Source: Akkermansia muciniphila (GTDB lineage: Bacteria; Verrucomicrobiota; Verrucomicrobiia; Verrucomicrobiales; Akkermansiaceae). Taken from it: a stretch of DNA of 64,000 nucleotides. Of the stretch, positions 45,615 to 54,766 are shown in pieces. The stretch is taken from NCBI RefSeq assembly GCF_002884975.1, contig NZ_PJKB01000002.1, positions 62,001-126,000 of the forward strand, in the 5' to 3' direction. The notes below the pieces were generated by a model. That model did not search any database. It was not told the DNA's origin and saw only the letters and a program-made list of their open reading frames with translations. A program made the translations under genes and the position numbers. Every line of letters begins with the position of its first letter. Position 1 is the first letter of the stretch.

Positions 45615-47372
45615 ATGTTGAAACAGGTTTGGAGATGGACATCGCTTTTTCCGCTGCTCCATCCCGTATGGTTCAACCTCCTGCTGCTGGTGCTGGCCTG
45701 GAGCATTGCGGGCGTGGCGTACCAATCCAATGATGATCTGGTGATTGCGTCCGTGCTTGACGGCTGGGGCGATCCTTCCTACGCGGACGCCCACGTCATT
45801 TTCGTCAATCCCCTGCTGACCGGGCTGCTGCTGAAAGCGGCCCCCGTGCTGGGCGGCCTGTCCGTGTGGCCCGTGTTTCTGGCGCTTGCCACGCTGTCCA
45901 GCGGCGCAGGCATTTTCACGATGTTGACGGCGCATGCCCGCAAGGCGCGCAAGTATGATTTCAATACGCTGGTCCTGCTGCTGGTGTGGCTGCTGATCAT
46001 GCCGGGGTTTTACGCCGCCCTGCAATTCAGCCATGCCGCCTTCCTGGTAGGGTTCACCGGGGTGCTGATGTGTCTCAAGTACGGCTCCTCTTCCTGGAAG
46101 AAATTATGCGCGGGGGGCTTCCTGTGCGTGCTGGGCAGCATGATCCGGCTGGACGGCGCCCTGGTGTGCGATGCCTTCTGGGGAGCCATCCTGCTGGCGG
46201 GAAGCCTGGACGGGTTTAAACCGTCCCGGGAGAAGCTGCTTGCCCGCGGGCGTCTCTGGCTTGCGCTGGCCTGCGTGCTGGCCGTCTCCTTCGGGCTGAA
46301 TGAGTATAACAAGTACGCCCACCGGAGTGTGCTGGAAGGGTGTGACGTGGCGGCGTGGAACCAGGCCCGCGCGCAGCTCTCGGATACATGCCCCATCAGG
46401 CAGGAGAGCGAGTACCAGTGCGAGAAGTACGGCGTGTTTGCCAATGATATCAAAATGGTGAGGATGTTCACCAACTGCGATATGGGGGTGTTTAATACGG
46501 AGTATCTGGAAAGGCTGCTGCTGGCGCGGGACGGCGCTGAATTCTGGCCCAGGATGTGGGCCCGTGCGGAAAAGGCCCTTCATCTGTTTTCCTGGAATTC
46601 CATCATGGACCTTCTTCCGTGCTGGATTCTGTTCGGCCTGGCCTGCCGCGTGTCTTTCCGGCGCGGGGATGCCCGTGCCCTGCGGTGGTGCGTGGGCGCC
46701 CTGCTGGTGCTGATCCTGCTGTACATGTCCAGCATAGACCGCCTGTATTTCCGCGTGGTGTATCCCACCTTCCTGATTGCGGGGCTGTGCCTGCTGTGGT
46801 CTGAGAAGTACCGCCCCATCCGCGTCAAATGGACGGGGCGGGGGGCCTTGACGGGCGGCGTTCCCATGTTCTGCGCGTTTGCCGTTTCCCTGTCACAGGC
46901 GTGCGCCGCCGTGTGGGAGGCCAATCTGGAATCCTTTTCTCCGGATGCAGGGCGTTTGCTGTGCGAGCGGGTGGACCGTGAACCGGACTCCCTGTTCTGC
47001 ATCCAGATGTCCGGAGGCACCATTGATGACCTGGCACCGGGGCAGTCCGTCTTCCGCAAGGCATGGAGCTGCTCCCGGAAGAATGTCGTGACGCTGGGCG
47101 GCTGGAATTTCCCATTGAAGCCCGTGCAGCGGAAGCTGAAGGAAATGGGCTGGGAGGGCCAGTCCTCCCTGAACCTGTGCAGGGATAACGTGTACATCGT
47201 CTGCCTGACTCCGCAGGGAGACGTTTCCGACATGGACAGCAAGTTCATGGGGATGCTCAGCCGCCATATCTGGGAGCAGCACGGGATACGTACGGCGTGG
47301 CATCTGGATGAAAACATCCATGGACTGCGGATTTACCGCCTGCGCAAGACGTGGTTCCAGCCCGGCAGGTAG
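45615..47372 (+). CDS. GT-C-like polytopic membrane glycosyltransferase
   Basis: A 585-residue protein with about ten membrane helices. The first extracytoplasmic loop carries YQSNDDLVIASVL, the acidic pair where GT-C enzymes such as ArnT or PMT keep their catalytic aspartate, and IMPGFYAALQFSHAA resembles later GT-C loops. A soluble C-terminal domain of about 160 residues follows the last helix. It is the probable final transferase of the cluster, using the flipped lipid-linked sugar; family and acceptor are inferred. The ATG at 45615 has AGGGA eight bases upstream. Confidence 0.75.
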   Translation: MLKQVWRWTSLFPLLHPVWFNLLLLVLAWSIAGVAYQSNDDLVIASVLDGWGDPSYADAHVIFVNPLLTGLLLKAAPVLGGLSVWPVFLALATLSSGAGIFTMLTAHARKARKYDFNTLVLLLVWLLIMPGFYAALQFSHAAFLVGFTGVLMCLKYGSSSWKKLCAGGFLCVLGSMIRLDGALVCDAFWGAILLAGSLDGFKPSREKLLARGRLWLALACVLAVSFGLNEYNKYAHRSVLEGCDVAAWNQARAQLSDTCPIRQESEYQCEKYGVFANDIKMVRMFTNCDMGVFNTEYLERLLLARDGAEFWPRMWARAEKALHLFSWNSIMDLLPCWILFGLACRVSFRRGDARALRWCVGALLVLILLYMSSIDRLYFRVVYPTFLIAGLCLLWSEKYRPIRVKWTGRGALTGGVPMFCAFAVSLSQACAAVWEANLESFSPDAGRLLCERVDREPDSLFCIQMSGGTIDDLAPGQSVFRKAWSCSRKNVVTLGGWNFPLKPVQRKLKEMGWEGQSSLNLCRDNVYIVCLTPQGDVSDMDSKFMGMLSRHIWEQHGIRTAWHLDENIHGLRIYRLRKTWFQPGR

Positions 47373-47409
47373 GGACCGCCTTTTTCCCGGCAATCCGCCG
47401 TTCCGGAAA

Positions 47410-47444
47410 ACAGCATCCCCGGTGCGCGCGGCACACCGGGGATG
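47410..47444 (-). terminator. Terminator between convergent genes
   Basis: An 11-bp perfect stem CATCCCCGGTG/CACCGGGGATG (47414-47424 with 47434-47444). On the minus strand it is followed by CTGTTTTCC, so it mainly serves the gene at 47472-48542, though it can stop reading from either side. Confidence 0.75.
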
Positions 47445-47471
47445 GAAAGGAACATCGCTATTCAGGTTCCG

Positions 47472-48542
47472 TTAAAAGCGCGGGCCGCGCCTGTTGTTCA
47501 TGCGTTCTTCCCGGAGTTTCGCCTGTTCCGCCGGGGTAAGGAGCAGGAATTCCAGGTCACGGATGGCGCGCTGCTTTTCCGCGGGGTCCTTGATGCCGGA
47601 AATCAGGCTCTTCATCTTTTCAAGGGCCGCCACCTGGTCGCCAAGTTCAAAGCAGGCCTTTTCCCGTTCCCACTGCCTCTTGATCAGGAAATTGTTTTTT
47701 TCCACTTCCGCCGTTTTCTTGTCACTGGCGGAATTGTTCTGCAGCAGGGTGGCTTCCAGGCCGATGCGTTTGTTCCAGAGCTTCCGGAAGTTTTCCACGT
47801 CCTTCTTCTCCTTGTAGGGAGCCAGCAGCACGCGGTCGAAAATGGTGTTGAGGTCCATCATGTTATCCGGGAGCGTTTCCGAACGGTAGTCACTGATGTT
47901 CAGATAGGAACGGATTACTTCGCTGGCTCCTCCCACCATGGGGAGCTGTTCGCCCACGTCCTTGGCGTTGGCAGCCACCTCATCCAGCATGGAGAGGACG
48001 CTGGAGGAAACGTTGAATTCGCGTTCATTTTTCTCCGCATCCGCCTTTTTCAGGCACAGGAGCATCCATTTGCACTGCATCTGAAGGGCCTTTTTGAAGC
48101 CGGGGGCCACGTTGTTTCCCGTATTCTGCTTGCGCCAGTTGGAAAAAGCGGTGCTGGGGCTGTCAGGCTTGCTGTTGCCGTTGCTGCCTCCTCTTCCACC
48201 GGAGCCCGGCATGCGCATCATCCGGAAGCCCCCGCCGCCCCTGTTCAGCATGTGGGACATCATGCTGGTGGGGTTCAGGAAGCGGTCCTTCATGGCGTCC
48301 ACGTAAAGTTTCATGGCGGCGTTTTCCGTGCTGATGGCCGTGGTGAGGGCGGACACGGCCTTCTGGATACGGGCGGAGCTGGTGTTCAGGTAGCCGGATT
48401 TGACTTCCTTAAGCCACTCGGAGGCTTCCTTCCTTGCGGAGTCGGTAAGCATTTCCTGGGCCTGGCAGAAACCGGAGCCCAGAATGAGAAGCATCAGCGC
48501 GGAAAGCGCCGGACGTTTGCGGAACGGGGTTAAGTGTATCAT
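47472..48542 (-). CDS. Secreted helical protein of unknown function
   Basis: A 356-residue protein with signal peptide (RPALSALMLLILGSGFCQAQ). The mature chain is almost all helical with charged repeats, broken by a Gly/Met/Arg-rich segment (about 99-125, MLNRGGGGFRMMRMPGSGGRGG) and ending in MNNRRGPRF. The end region LTPAEQAKLREERM resembles periplasmic Spy/CpxP-like LTxxQ motifs, a weak similarity only. Single gene. Confidence 0.7.
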   Translation of the reverse strand: MIHLTPFRKRPALSALMLLILGSGFCQAQEMLTDSARKEASEWLKEVKSGYLNTSSARIQKAVSALTTAISTENAAMKLYVDAMKDRFLNPTSMMSHMLNRGGGGFRMMRMPGSGGRGGSNGNSKPDSPSTAFSNWRKQNTGNNVAPGFKKALQMQCKWMLLCLKKADAEKNEREFNVSSSVLSMLDEVAANAKDVGEQLPMVGGASEVIRSYLNISDYRSETLPDNMMDLNTIFDRVLLAPYKEKKDVENFRKLWNKRIGLEATLLQNNSASDKKTAEVEKNNFLIKRQWEREKACFELGDQVAALEKMKSLISGIKDPAEKQRAIRDLEFLLLTPAEQAKLREERMNNRRGPRF

Positions 48543-48648
48543 GACGGTATGAGGTTACAGGGTATTCTTACAAACCCCCCTCGTGAAGAAAAGTTGCAGC
48601 TTTTCTTCAAAAAAAGGAACGGGCATATTGTTGCGGGGGAATAAATGT

Positions 48649-49998
48649 TTACCCCAGCACCTTGCGGATGCAGGCGGCGCAGATGTTTACGGCCTCCTGC
48701 ATTTCCTCCGGGGAGATGACGAGAGGCGGATTGAAGTAAAGGACATCCCCCAGCGGGCGCAGGAGAAGACCCTGTTTAAGCGCTTCCTTGTAAATCTGGT
48801 AGCCCAGCCGCCGTTCGGACGGGAAACTCTTTTTGGTCTCCCTGTCCTCCACCAGTTCAATGGCGTTCACCAGGCCCAGGCTGCGGATTTCCCCCACGTG
48901 GGGATGGTCCCCCAGGGCGTCTGCGATCATCCGGCGGAATACGGGGGCCTTTTCCTGCGCCCGGGGAATAATTTGTTCCTCGTCCAGCACTTTCAGCACG
49001 GCCAGGGCGGCGGAGCACCCCAGGGGATTGCCGGAATAGGTATGGCTGTGCATGAAAGCCTTCCCCTCCCGGTAGTCCGCATAAAAGGCGTCATAAATTT
49101 TCTGCGTGGTGACGGCGATGGACATGGGCATGTAGCCGCCCGTCAGCCCCTTGGAGAGGCACATGATGTCCGGGGAGATGCCGGCTTGGTCACAGGCGAA
49201 CATGCTGCCCGTGCGGCCGAAGCCGGTGGCGATTTCATCCGCAATGAGATGTACGTTATAGGCGTCGCACAGGGAGCGCAGTTTTGCCAGATAGGCGGGG
49301 GGGTACATCCGCATGCCCGCGGAACCCTGGAGCAGGGGTTCCACCAGCAGGGCGGCGCATTCGTCCCCATGGCGCGCAAACGCCTCCTGGGCAGCGTCAA
49401 TGCATTCCGCCTGGCAGCAGCCGCGTTTTTTCCCCCTGGGGCAGCGGTAGCAGTCCGGAGCGGGAATGCGCACGATGTCCAGCAGGAGGGGCTTGTAAAG
49501 TTCCGAATAAAGGTCCAGCCCTCCCACGGAAAGGGCTCCCAGGGTTTCCCCGTGGTAGCCGTCGCTCAGGGACATGAAGCGCACCTTCTGGCGGTTTCCG
49601 GTCTGGTAATGGTACTGGAAGCTCATCTTCATGGAGGATTCAATGGCTCCCGAGCCATTGTCGGAAAAATTGAACTTGCAGAGCCCCTGCGGCATCTTCT
49701 TCATCAGCTCCTCGCACAGGGTGATGGCCGGCTTGTGGGAGAAATTGGCGAAGATGACGTGCTCCAGGGAATCAAGCTGGTTCTTGATGGCCTGGTTGAT
49801 TTTAGGGTGGGAGTGCCCCAGCAGGTTGCACCACCAGGAACTGACCACGTCCAGATAGCGCTTCCCGTCCACGTCGTACAGGTTGATTCCCTGCCCGCGC
49901 TCAATCACGATGGGGGGCAGCGTTTCATAATCCTTCATCTGGGAACAGGGGTGCCAGATGTATTCCAGATCTTTTTTTGACCAGTCTGAGTGATTCAT
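48649..49998 (-). CDS. bioA: Adenosylmethionine-8-amino-7-oxononanoate aminotransferase
   Basis: PLP enzyme of biotin synthesis converting KAPA to DAPA with S-adenosylmethionine as amino donor. Features: YIWHPCSQMKDYETLPP at the N-terminus, NNGSG-type SDNGSGAIESSMKM, LSDGYHGETLGALSVGG, LIADEIATGFGRTG and the PLP lysine in CLSKGLTGGYMP. 449 residues. An insert with CYRCPRGKKRGCCQAEC (about 190) is cysteine-rich and unusual. It starts 29 bases after bioB. Confidence 0.94.
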   Translation of the reverse strand: MNHSDWSKKDLEYIWHPCSQMKDYETLPPIVIERGQGINLYDVDGKRYLDVVSSWWCNLLGHSHPKINQAIKNQLDSLEHVIFANFSHKPAITLCEELMKKMPQGLCKFNFSDNGSGAIESSMKMSFQYHYQTGNRQKVRFMSLSDGYHGETLGALSVGGLDLYSELYKPLLLDIVRIPAPDCYRCPRGKKRGCCQAECIDAAQEAFARHGDECAALLVEPLLQGSAGMRMYPPAYLAKLRSLCDAYNVHLIADEIATGFGRTGSMFACDQAGISPDIMCLSKGLTGGYMPMSIAVTTQKIYDAFYADYREGKAFMHSHTYSGNPLGCSAALAVLKVLDEEQIIPRAQEKAPVFRRMIADALGDHPHVGEIRSLGLVNAIELVEDRETKKSFPSERRLGYQIYKEALKQGLLLRPLGDVLYFNPPLVISPEEMQEAVNICAACIRKVLG

Positions 49999-50027
49999 GG
50001 TGAAAGGCGGCGGAAGCGGGACGGTCC

Positions 50028-50993
50028 TTACTTCATGCGGACTTCATAGCCCAGCTCCGCAAGCATGGCCAGGTCTTCCCGGATAGTGACTCCGGAGGTG
50101 GTGAGCATGTCCCCGGAGATGGCCGCGTTGGCTCCGGACATGAAGATTTTCCTGCCGTGGTCCTTCATGGTATTCCGCCCTGCGGCGATGCGGACGAAGC
50201 CGTCCGGCATGATGAACCGCACCAGGGCCACGATGCGCAGCTGGTCTTCCTCCCCCAGCGGGATCATGTCCGCGTACGGCGTACCGGGGATGGGCGTCAG
50301 GAAATTGATGGGTGCGGACTTGATGCCCAGCGCGGCGATGTCCATGTACATGTCTATCCGGTCCTCCAGGGTTTCCCCCAGCCCCATGATGCCGCCGCTG
50401 CACACTTCCAGCCCGGCTTCCATGGCCCACTTGATGGTTTGCAGCTTGTCGTCGTACGTGTGGGTGGTGCATACGTTCGGGAAATTGCGGCGGGAGGTTT
50501 CCAGGTTGTTGTGGTAACGGGAGACGCCCGCGGCCTTCAATTGCTCACAGTGCTTTTTGGAGATGAGGCCGTGGGAGGCGCAGAGGGAGATGCCGCAGCG
50601 TTCCGCAATGTGCCTGTAGCTGGCGCAAAGCTGCTCCACGTCCGCATCCGTCAGCCTCTTGCCGGAGGTGACGATGGAGTAGCGCAGGATGCCCCGCTCA
50701 TCATTGTACCTGGCGCCCGCCAGCAGGGCTTCATCACTTAAGAGGGGGTATTCCTCCACCGCGGTGGAGTAATGGGCGGACTGGGCGCAGTACTTGCAGT
50801 TTTCCGAACATTTGCCGCTGCGCCCGTTGATGATGGTGCAGAGGTCGAAGACGTTTCCGCAGAAGTGCTCCCGGATGGCGTTGGCCGCCTGGCACAGCTC
50901 CTCCAGCGGTTCCCGGCTGAGGGCTATCAGTTCTTCTCTGGTGCAGGAAGTGCCATGGAGCACCCTGGAAAGGAGGGAAGAGGTCAGACTCAT
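50028..50993 (-). CDS. bioB: Biotin synthase
   Basis: Radical-SAM enzyme inserting sulfur into dethiobiotin. The 4Fe-4S site is C62, C66 and C69 (CSENCKYC). Other family segments are NNLETSRRNFPNVCTTHTYDDK (split) and SGGIMGLGE, and the conserved arginine and cysteines of the 2Fe-2S site are present. 321 residues from 50993; the ten residues before it are not family-like. bioB-bioA form a pair, while bioF and bioD are not in the window. Confidence 0.95.
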   Translation of the reverse strand: MSLTSSLLSRVLHGTSCTREELIALSREPLEELCQAANAIREHFCGNVFDLCTIINGRSGKCSENCKYCAQSAHYSTAVEEYPLLSDEALLAGARYNDERGILRYSIVTSGKRLTDADVEQLCASYRHIAERCGISLCASHGLISKKHCEQLKAAGVSRYHNNLETSRRNFPNVCTTHTYDDKLQTIKWAMEAGLEVCSGGIMGLGETLEDRIDMYMDIAALGIKSAPINFLTPIPGTPYADMIPLGEEDQLRIVALVRFIMPDGFVRIAAGRNTMKDHGRKIFMSGANAAISGDMLTTSGVTIREDLAMLAELGYEVRMK

Positions 50994-51168
50994 GCGTGAA
51001 AGACTACCCCCGGCGCGGTCCACGTCAAGGGCAGAATGCCGGGGGGGTACGTATCGTGGGGAATCCTTTCCCTTTTCCTCATTTGACCGTCTGTTCCGGG
51101 GCCTTGTGGCGCAGAGCGGGGAAGCCCGGAGCGGGCCTGTATTCCTTCCCCGGATGGCGGCACGCCTG

Positions 51169-53424
51169 TCAATGAGGAGTGGAAGGTATCTTCTTCATGT
51201 GGCGCCACAGGCTCGCGCCGCAGATCAGGAGCAGCGTTGCGAGGATGATGCCGTAGTAGGTGTCCTGGCGGTGGTCCCTGTACTGGAGAAGGACATGCGC
51301 GGGGGTGTCCGCGGCGGCCAGCGGAACGGTAATGCCGTAGTTTTCCGTGCATTCCACGGGGACGGGCTTTCCTCCGTTGATGCGGGCCGTCCAGCCGTCC
51401 GAGTAGCTTTCCAGAACATCCAGGGCCGTGGTTCCCGGTGGGACGGTGAAATCCATTTGATTGTACGTGATCCGGCCGGGCTGTACGGGGGTGCTTTCTC
51501 CCGTAGCGTGGTTCGCCGCAAAGTATCTTCCCTTGTAATCGGGATTGGCAAGAAGGATGTACCGGGAGTTATTCTCCACCAGATCCCAGCCTTTAGTCTG
51601 CGGCAGGCTGTGGCGCGGATTGACGATGATATGGGAAATGCCGGCCCTGGCGGCTGCTTCCGGATGGGCCAGTTTGTCCTGGAGGGAATGAAGCCTTCTG
51701 GGTGCGACGGTTTCATAGCCCTCGGCCAGCTTGATTCCGAAGGTGGAAAGATGGTTGGCGTGAAGGTAATCCTTGTCCCCCTGAGTGGAGTAAAAGGAGA
51801 CGGAACCGTCACCTACCTGCTGTTTCAGGCGCGGCATCCATTCAGGTTCCTTGTACAGTCCGGCGGATTCAGGCTTGTCCGCATATTGCACCCAGGTGGC
51901 CTGCACCAGAAGCAGTTCCCCCAGGGAACAGAGAATGACCAGGGAGGCCAGCAGCAGCTTGTGCCGTGCGCGGACATGAATGCGGGAAGCGGCCCAGAGG
52001 CCGCCCCACAGCAGCGCCAGCAGGGCAAGCGTGCGCGGGTACCAGATGCAGCTTTGCTCCAGCAGCCGTTCCGTCCGGAGCAGGTACCAGTTTTCCCTCC
52101 CTGTTTCAGCGGCGGAAAGGCGGGAGAGCAGGTTCCTCTGGAGCATGGAGAGGAGGTCCTGGTGGAAGATTTGAATCAGGACGGAGCAGAGAAGCCAGCC
52201 CAGCGTCAGAACCCCCAGGGCAATGAAGATTTTCTTCCAGACGGTTCTTGCGGGTTCCTGCGTGAGGGCGTGGAGCTGCCACGCCGCCAGCCAGGAAGCG
52301 CCCAGGGCATACACCGCGGTGGACCGGGAGTAAAAGTAGGTAATGAGAGGGGTGAAAACCAGCACCAGGCTGATGACCATCAGGAATTTGGCCGTCAGCG
52401 GGGCTTTCCTGTTGAAGAGTCCCAGAACGGAAAGGACAAAAATGACACCTCCGGTGAATTTCAGGTCAAAGAGGTCCTGTCCCATGAGCTTGAACAAGTC
52501 GATGGTTTCCGGAACGCCCAGAAGGGTGGGGAACAGGACGGTGACCAGGGAGGGAAGGTGGGTGATGCCCGTCAGGAAGGGAAGCTCTTTGACCCCTGCC
52601 ATCAGCGGAGGAATGGTCTGGGCCAGCACGTCTATGGAGAGCAGGGCCCCTCCGATGCCGGATACCAGGTAGGGCAGGGAAACGCGCCAGAGGGTTTTAA
52701 GATTCCAGCGTGAAGGGGAAGACCACCAGTCCGCCAGCCACACGCAGCCCGTGAGCAGGACGATGAACAGGCACGCCTGGAGGTGGCCGCCCCGGAACCC
52801 CAGAGCAATGAAGAGGATGGAGGGAAGGTCGATGATTCTTTTTTCCCTGTTGCGCATCAGGGCCCAGAGTATCCAGGGGGCCCAGCACATGGTTCCCAGC
52901 ACCCACCGGTGGTAGATCCACATGACGAATTGGGAGTAAAAGCCATAGCCCGCCGCTCCCAGCAGGCAGTAGGGAGCCGGAACCTTCCGGTTCCGCAGGA
53001 AGACGATCATGCCCAGGCCCGCGATGAAGAATTGCAGGATGATGCCCGTGTCCCATGCCGTCCAGAAGGGCAGGAAAAAGTAAAGGGCGTGGTGCCAGTC
53101 TCCGGGGCACAGCATGGTGTTTTCCGCAATGGGGGTGCCGTTATGGGCGTATGGATTCCAGCCCATGTAGCCGTCCTGCCGGAAGCTCTCCGCTACGGAA
53201 TAGTTGTAGGGCAGGTATTGGGAAATGGCGTCCACCGTGAAGTGGTTGTGGACGTTTTCCATGGGCTGCGTGGCATACGGGGAAATGAGGCATTCCATGA
53301 TGTCCATGGGGGCCAGTACCTTGCCCCCGAAGATGGCCGGGGCAAAGAACACGGCCACCATGGCGGTCCAGAGGAGGCAGCAGAGCCAGAAAGAGCGCCT
53401 GGAGAGGGAGTCAGTGTTTTTCAT
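51169..53424 (-). CDS. YfhO-family membrane glycosyltransferase
   Basis: A 751-residue protein with about a dozen helices, then an extracytoplasmic C-terminal domain (about 560-720) and a final helix. The early loop reads APMDIMECLISPY and later YLPYNYSVAESFRQDGYMGWNPY, typical of the YfhO/GT-C-like group. In Bacillus, YfhO transfers GlcNAc from the CsbB-made undecaprenyl-phosphate donor to lipoteichoic acid. Here it overlaps a CsbB-like GT2 by 14 bases (ATG at 53424), so the pair probably does lipid-linked glycosylation of an envelope component. Confidence 0.85.
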   Translation of the reverse strand: MKNTDSLSRRSFWLCCLLWTAMVAVFFAPAIFGGKVLAPMDIMECLISPYATQPMENVHNHFTVDAISQYLPYNYSVAESFRQDGYMGWNPYAHNGTPIAENTMLCPGDWHHALYFFLPFWTAWDTGIILQFFIAGLGMIVFLRNRKVPAPYCLLGAAGYGFYSQFVMWIYHRWVLGTMCWAPWILWALMRNREKRIIDLPSILFIALGFRGGHLQACLFIVLLTGCVWLADWWSSPSRWNLKTLWRVSLPYLVSGIGGALLSIDVLAQTIPPLMAGVKELPFLTGITHLPSLVTVLFPTLLGVPETIDLFKLMGQDLFDLKFTGGVIFVLSVLGLFNRKAPLTAKFLMVISLVLVFTPLITYFYSRSTAVYALGASWLAAWQLHALTQEPARTVWKKIFIALGVLTLGWLLCSVLIQIFHQDLLSMLQRNLLSRLSAAETGRENWYLLRTERLLEQSCIWYPRTLALLALLWGGLWAASRIHVRARHKLLLASLVILCSLGELLLVQATWVQYADKPESAGLYKEPEWMPRLKQQVGDGSVSFYSTQGDKDYLHANHLSTFGIKLAEGYETVAPRRLHSLQDKLAHPEAAARAGISHIIVNPRHSLPQTKGWDLVENNSRYILLANPDYKGRYFAANHATGESTPVQPGRITYNQMDFTVPPGTTALDVLESYSDGWTARINGGKPVPVECTENYGITVPLAAADTPAHVLLQYRDHRQDTYYGIILATLLLICGASLWRHMKKIPSTPH

Positions 53425-54373
53425 GCTCAAGATTGCGTTCGTCCCAGTGCATGAGGGAAAGGACGTGGTCGTACCGCTGGGAGGTCCGCAGGCCGTGGAG
53501 AATGAAGGCGATGGTCAGGGCAAGCGCGGATACGGTGAACAGCCCCATGGACAGGACGGCAAGGGGAAGGTGGAAGACGTACTCATACCGGAAATAGTCC
53601 AGAACCGCCGGAAGGCCCGCCAGGATGGCGAGGATGAGCAGGATGGCACTGATGATGGAGAAGAAGAACAGGGGGCGATGGTTCATCAGGACGGAGAAGA
53701 TGGTCTTGATGACTTTCACCCCGTCTGACACCGTGGAAAGCTTGGAAACGGACCCTGCCGGACGGTCCATGTAGTTCGTGGGCACTTCCACGATGGAGTA
53801 GCCGTTGTCCAGGGCGTGGATGCTGATTTCCGTTTCCAGTTCAAAGCCCGTGGAAAGGATGGGGAAGTTTTTGACGAACCTTTTGGAGAAGACGCGGTAG
53901 CCCGTCAGGATGTCATGCAGGTTCCCCTGGAACAGCTTGTTGATGAGCATGCGGACGGCCTTGTTCCCCGTATCATGCATGGGGCGCTTGTTTTCACGGC
54001 TGTAAATGCCGGCGTCATGGCGGTCACCGCATACCATGTCCGCGTCTCCGCGGAGGACGGGCTCCAGCAGGCGGTGGAGGTCGGCGGCCGGATAGGTCAG
54101 GTCCGCGTCCACCATCACGTATACGTCCGCATCCACTTCCCGGAACGCCTTTTTAACGGCCATGGCCTTTCCTTTCCGCCTTTCTTGAAGCAGCGCGCCG
54201 GAACACCCTAATTCTTCATACGTTTTCCTGGCTATTTCCGCAGTTTTATCGGAAGAATTATTATCAATGACATAAATGGCGGCTTCCGGACAGTGGTTAT
54301 AAAAATCCTGCATCACTTCCCGGATAGTCAATTCTTCATTATAGGCGGGGATAATGATGGCAATGGAAATCAT
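53411..54373 (-). CDS. GT2 polyisoprenyl-phosphate glycosyltransferase (DPM1/CsbB type)
   Basis: A 320-residue GT-A enzyme with two C-terminal helices (about 232-258 and 272-300). Conserved: SIAIIIPAYNEE, VIDNNSSD (D37), MVDADLTYP (DAD 89-91) and GNKAVRMLINKLFQGNLHD. The start at 54373 matches the family (MISIAIIIPAYNE); eleven residues of upstream frame are ignored. It probably charges undecaprenyl phosphate with a hexose for the downstream YfhO protein. No GtrA-like flippase is next to it. Confidence 0.88.
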   Translation of the reverse strand: MISIAIIIPAYNEELTIREVMQDFYNHCPEAAIYVIDNNSSDKTAEIARKTYEELGCSGALLQERRKGKAMAVKKAFREVDADVYVMVDADLTYPAADLHRLLEPVLRGDADMVCGDRHDAGIYSRENKRPMHDTGNKAVRMLINKLFQGNLHDILTGYRVFSKRFVKNFPILSTGFELETEISIHALDNGYSIVEVPTNYMDRPAGSVSKLSTVSDGVKVIKTIFSVLMNHRPLFFFSIISAILLILAILAGLPAVLDYFRYEYVFHLPLAVLSMGLFTVSALALTIAFILHGLRTSQRYDHVLSLMHWDERNLEHEKH

Positions 54374-54766
54374 GTAAGACCTTTTGCAAAATGAATATCT
54401 TACCAAAGATTACGGATTGCGAATTCGAAGTCAACATGTTTTTCTGAACCCAAATTGGTTAGCAGAAAAGCACACTTATACCAGAAAGAGAGGCAGTCTT
54501 TAATCCGAAGGTGCGGCCAGTTGGCAAAATACTGCTTCACAAAAGATTTCAGGGTTGCATGAAGCGCCTGCCGTTTGTCCGGATTCGCAATCCGCTGTTT
54601 CTTATCATGCACGGAGGCTGTTCATTAACCACCGGAGCGTGCCTGCCGCCGGAGCCGGAAAATGCCTGGCGGATTCTTCTCTGCGGGAAGAGGAAAAAGA
54701 ACCTTTTTCTCCGTTTTCCCATCCGCATCCGGATGGGACGGAATACCCTCCGGATGGGGGAGAGGG
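54374..54766. other. Intergenic region between the GT2 gene and sufD
   Basis: 393 bases with no credible gene; a 70-codon minus-strand frame (54400-54612) has no family-like features. The GT2-proximal half is AT-rich and probably holds that gene's promoter. The other half has CCCATCCG/CGGATGGG (54718-54725 with 54730-54737), an 8-bp stem with a four-base loop, and a second CCGGATGGG at 54750-54758. The stem may end the suf operon but has no T-run in that direction. Confidence 0.5.

Noticed and set aside
48585-48608. GAAGAAAAG/CTTTTCTTC hairpin after bioA
   Set aside because: On the bioA strand the T-run precedes the stem, so it does not fit a terminator.
54400-54612. A 70-codon minus-strand frame upstream of the GT2 gene
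   Set aside because: No family-like features, no clear ribosome site and it fills an AT-rich promoter region; treated as non-coding.
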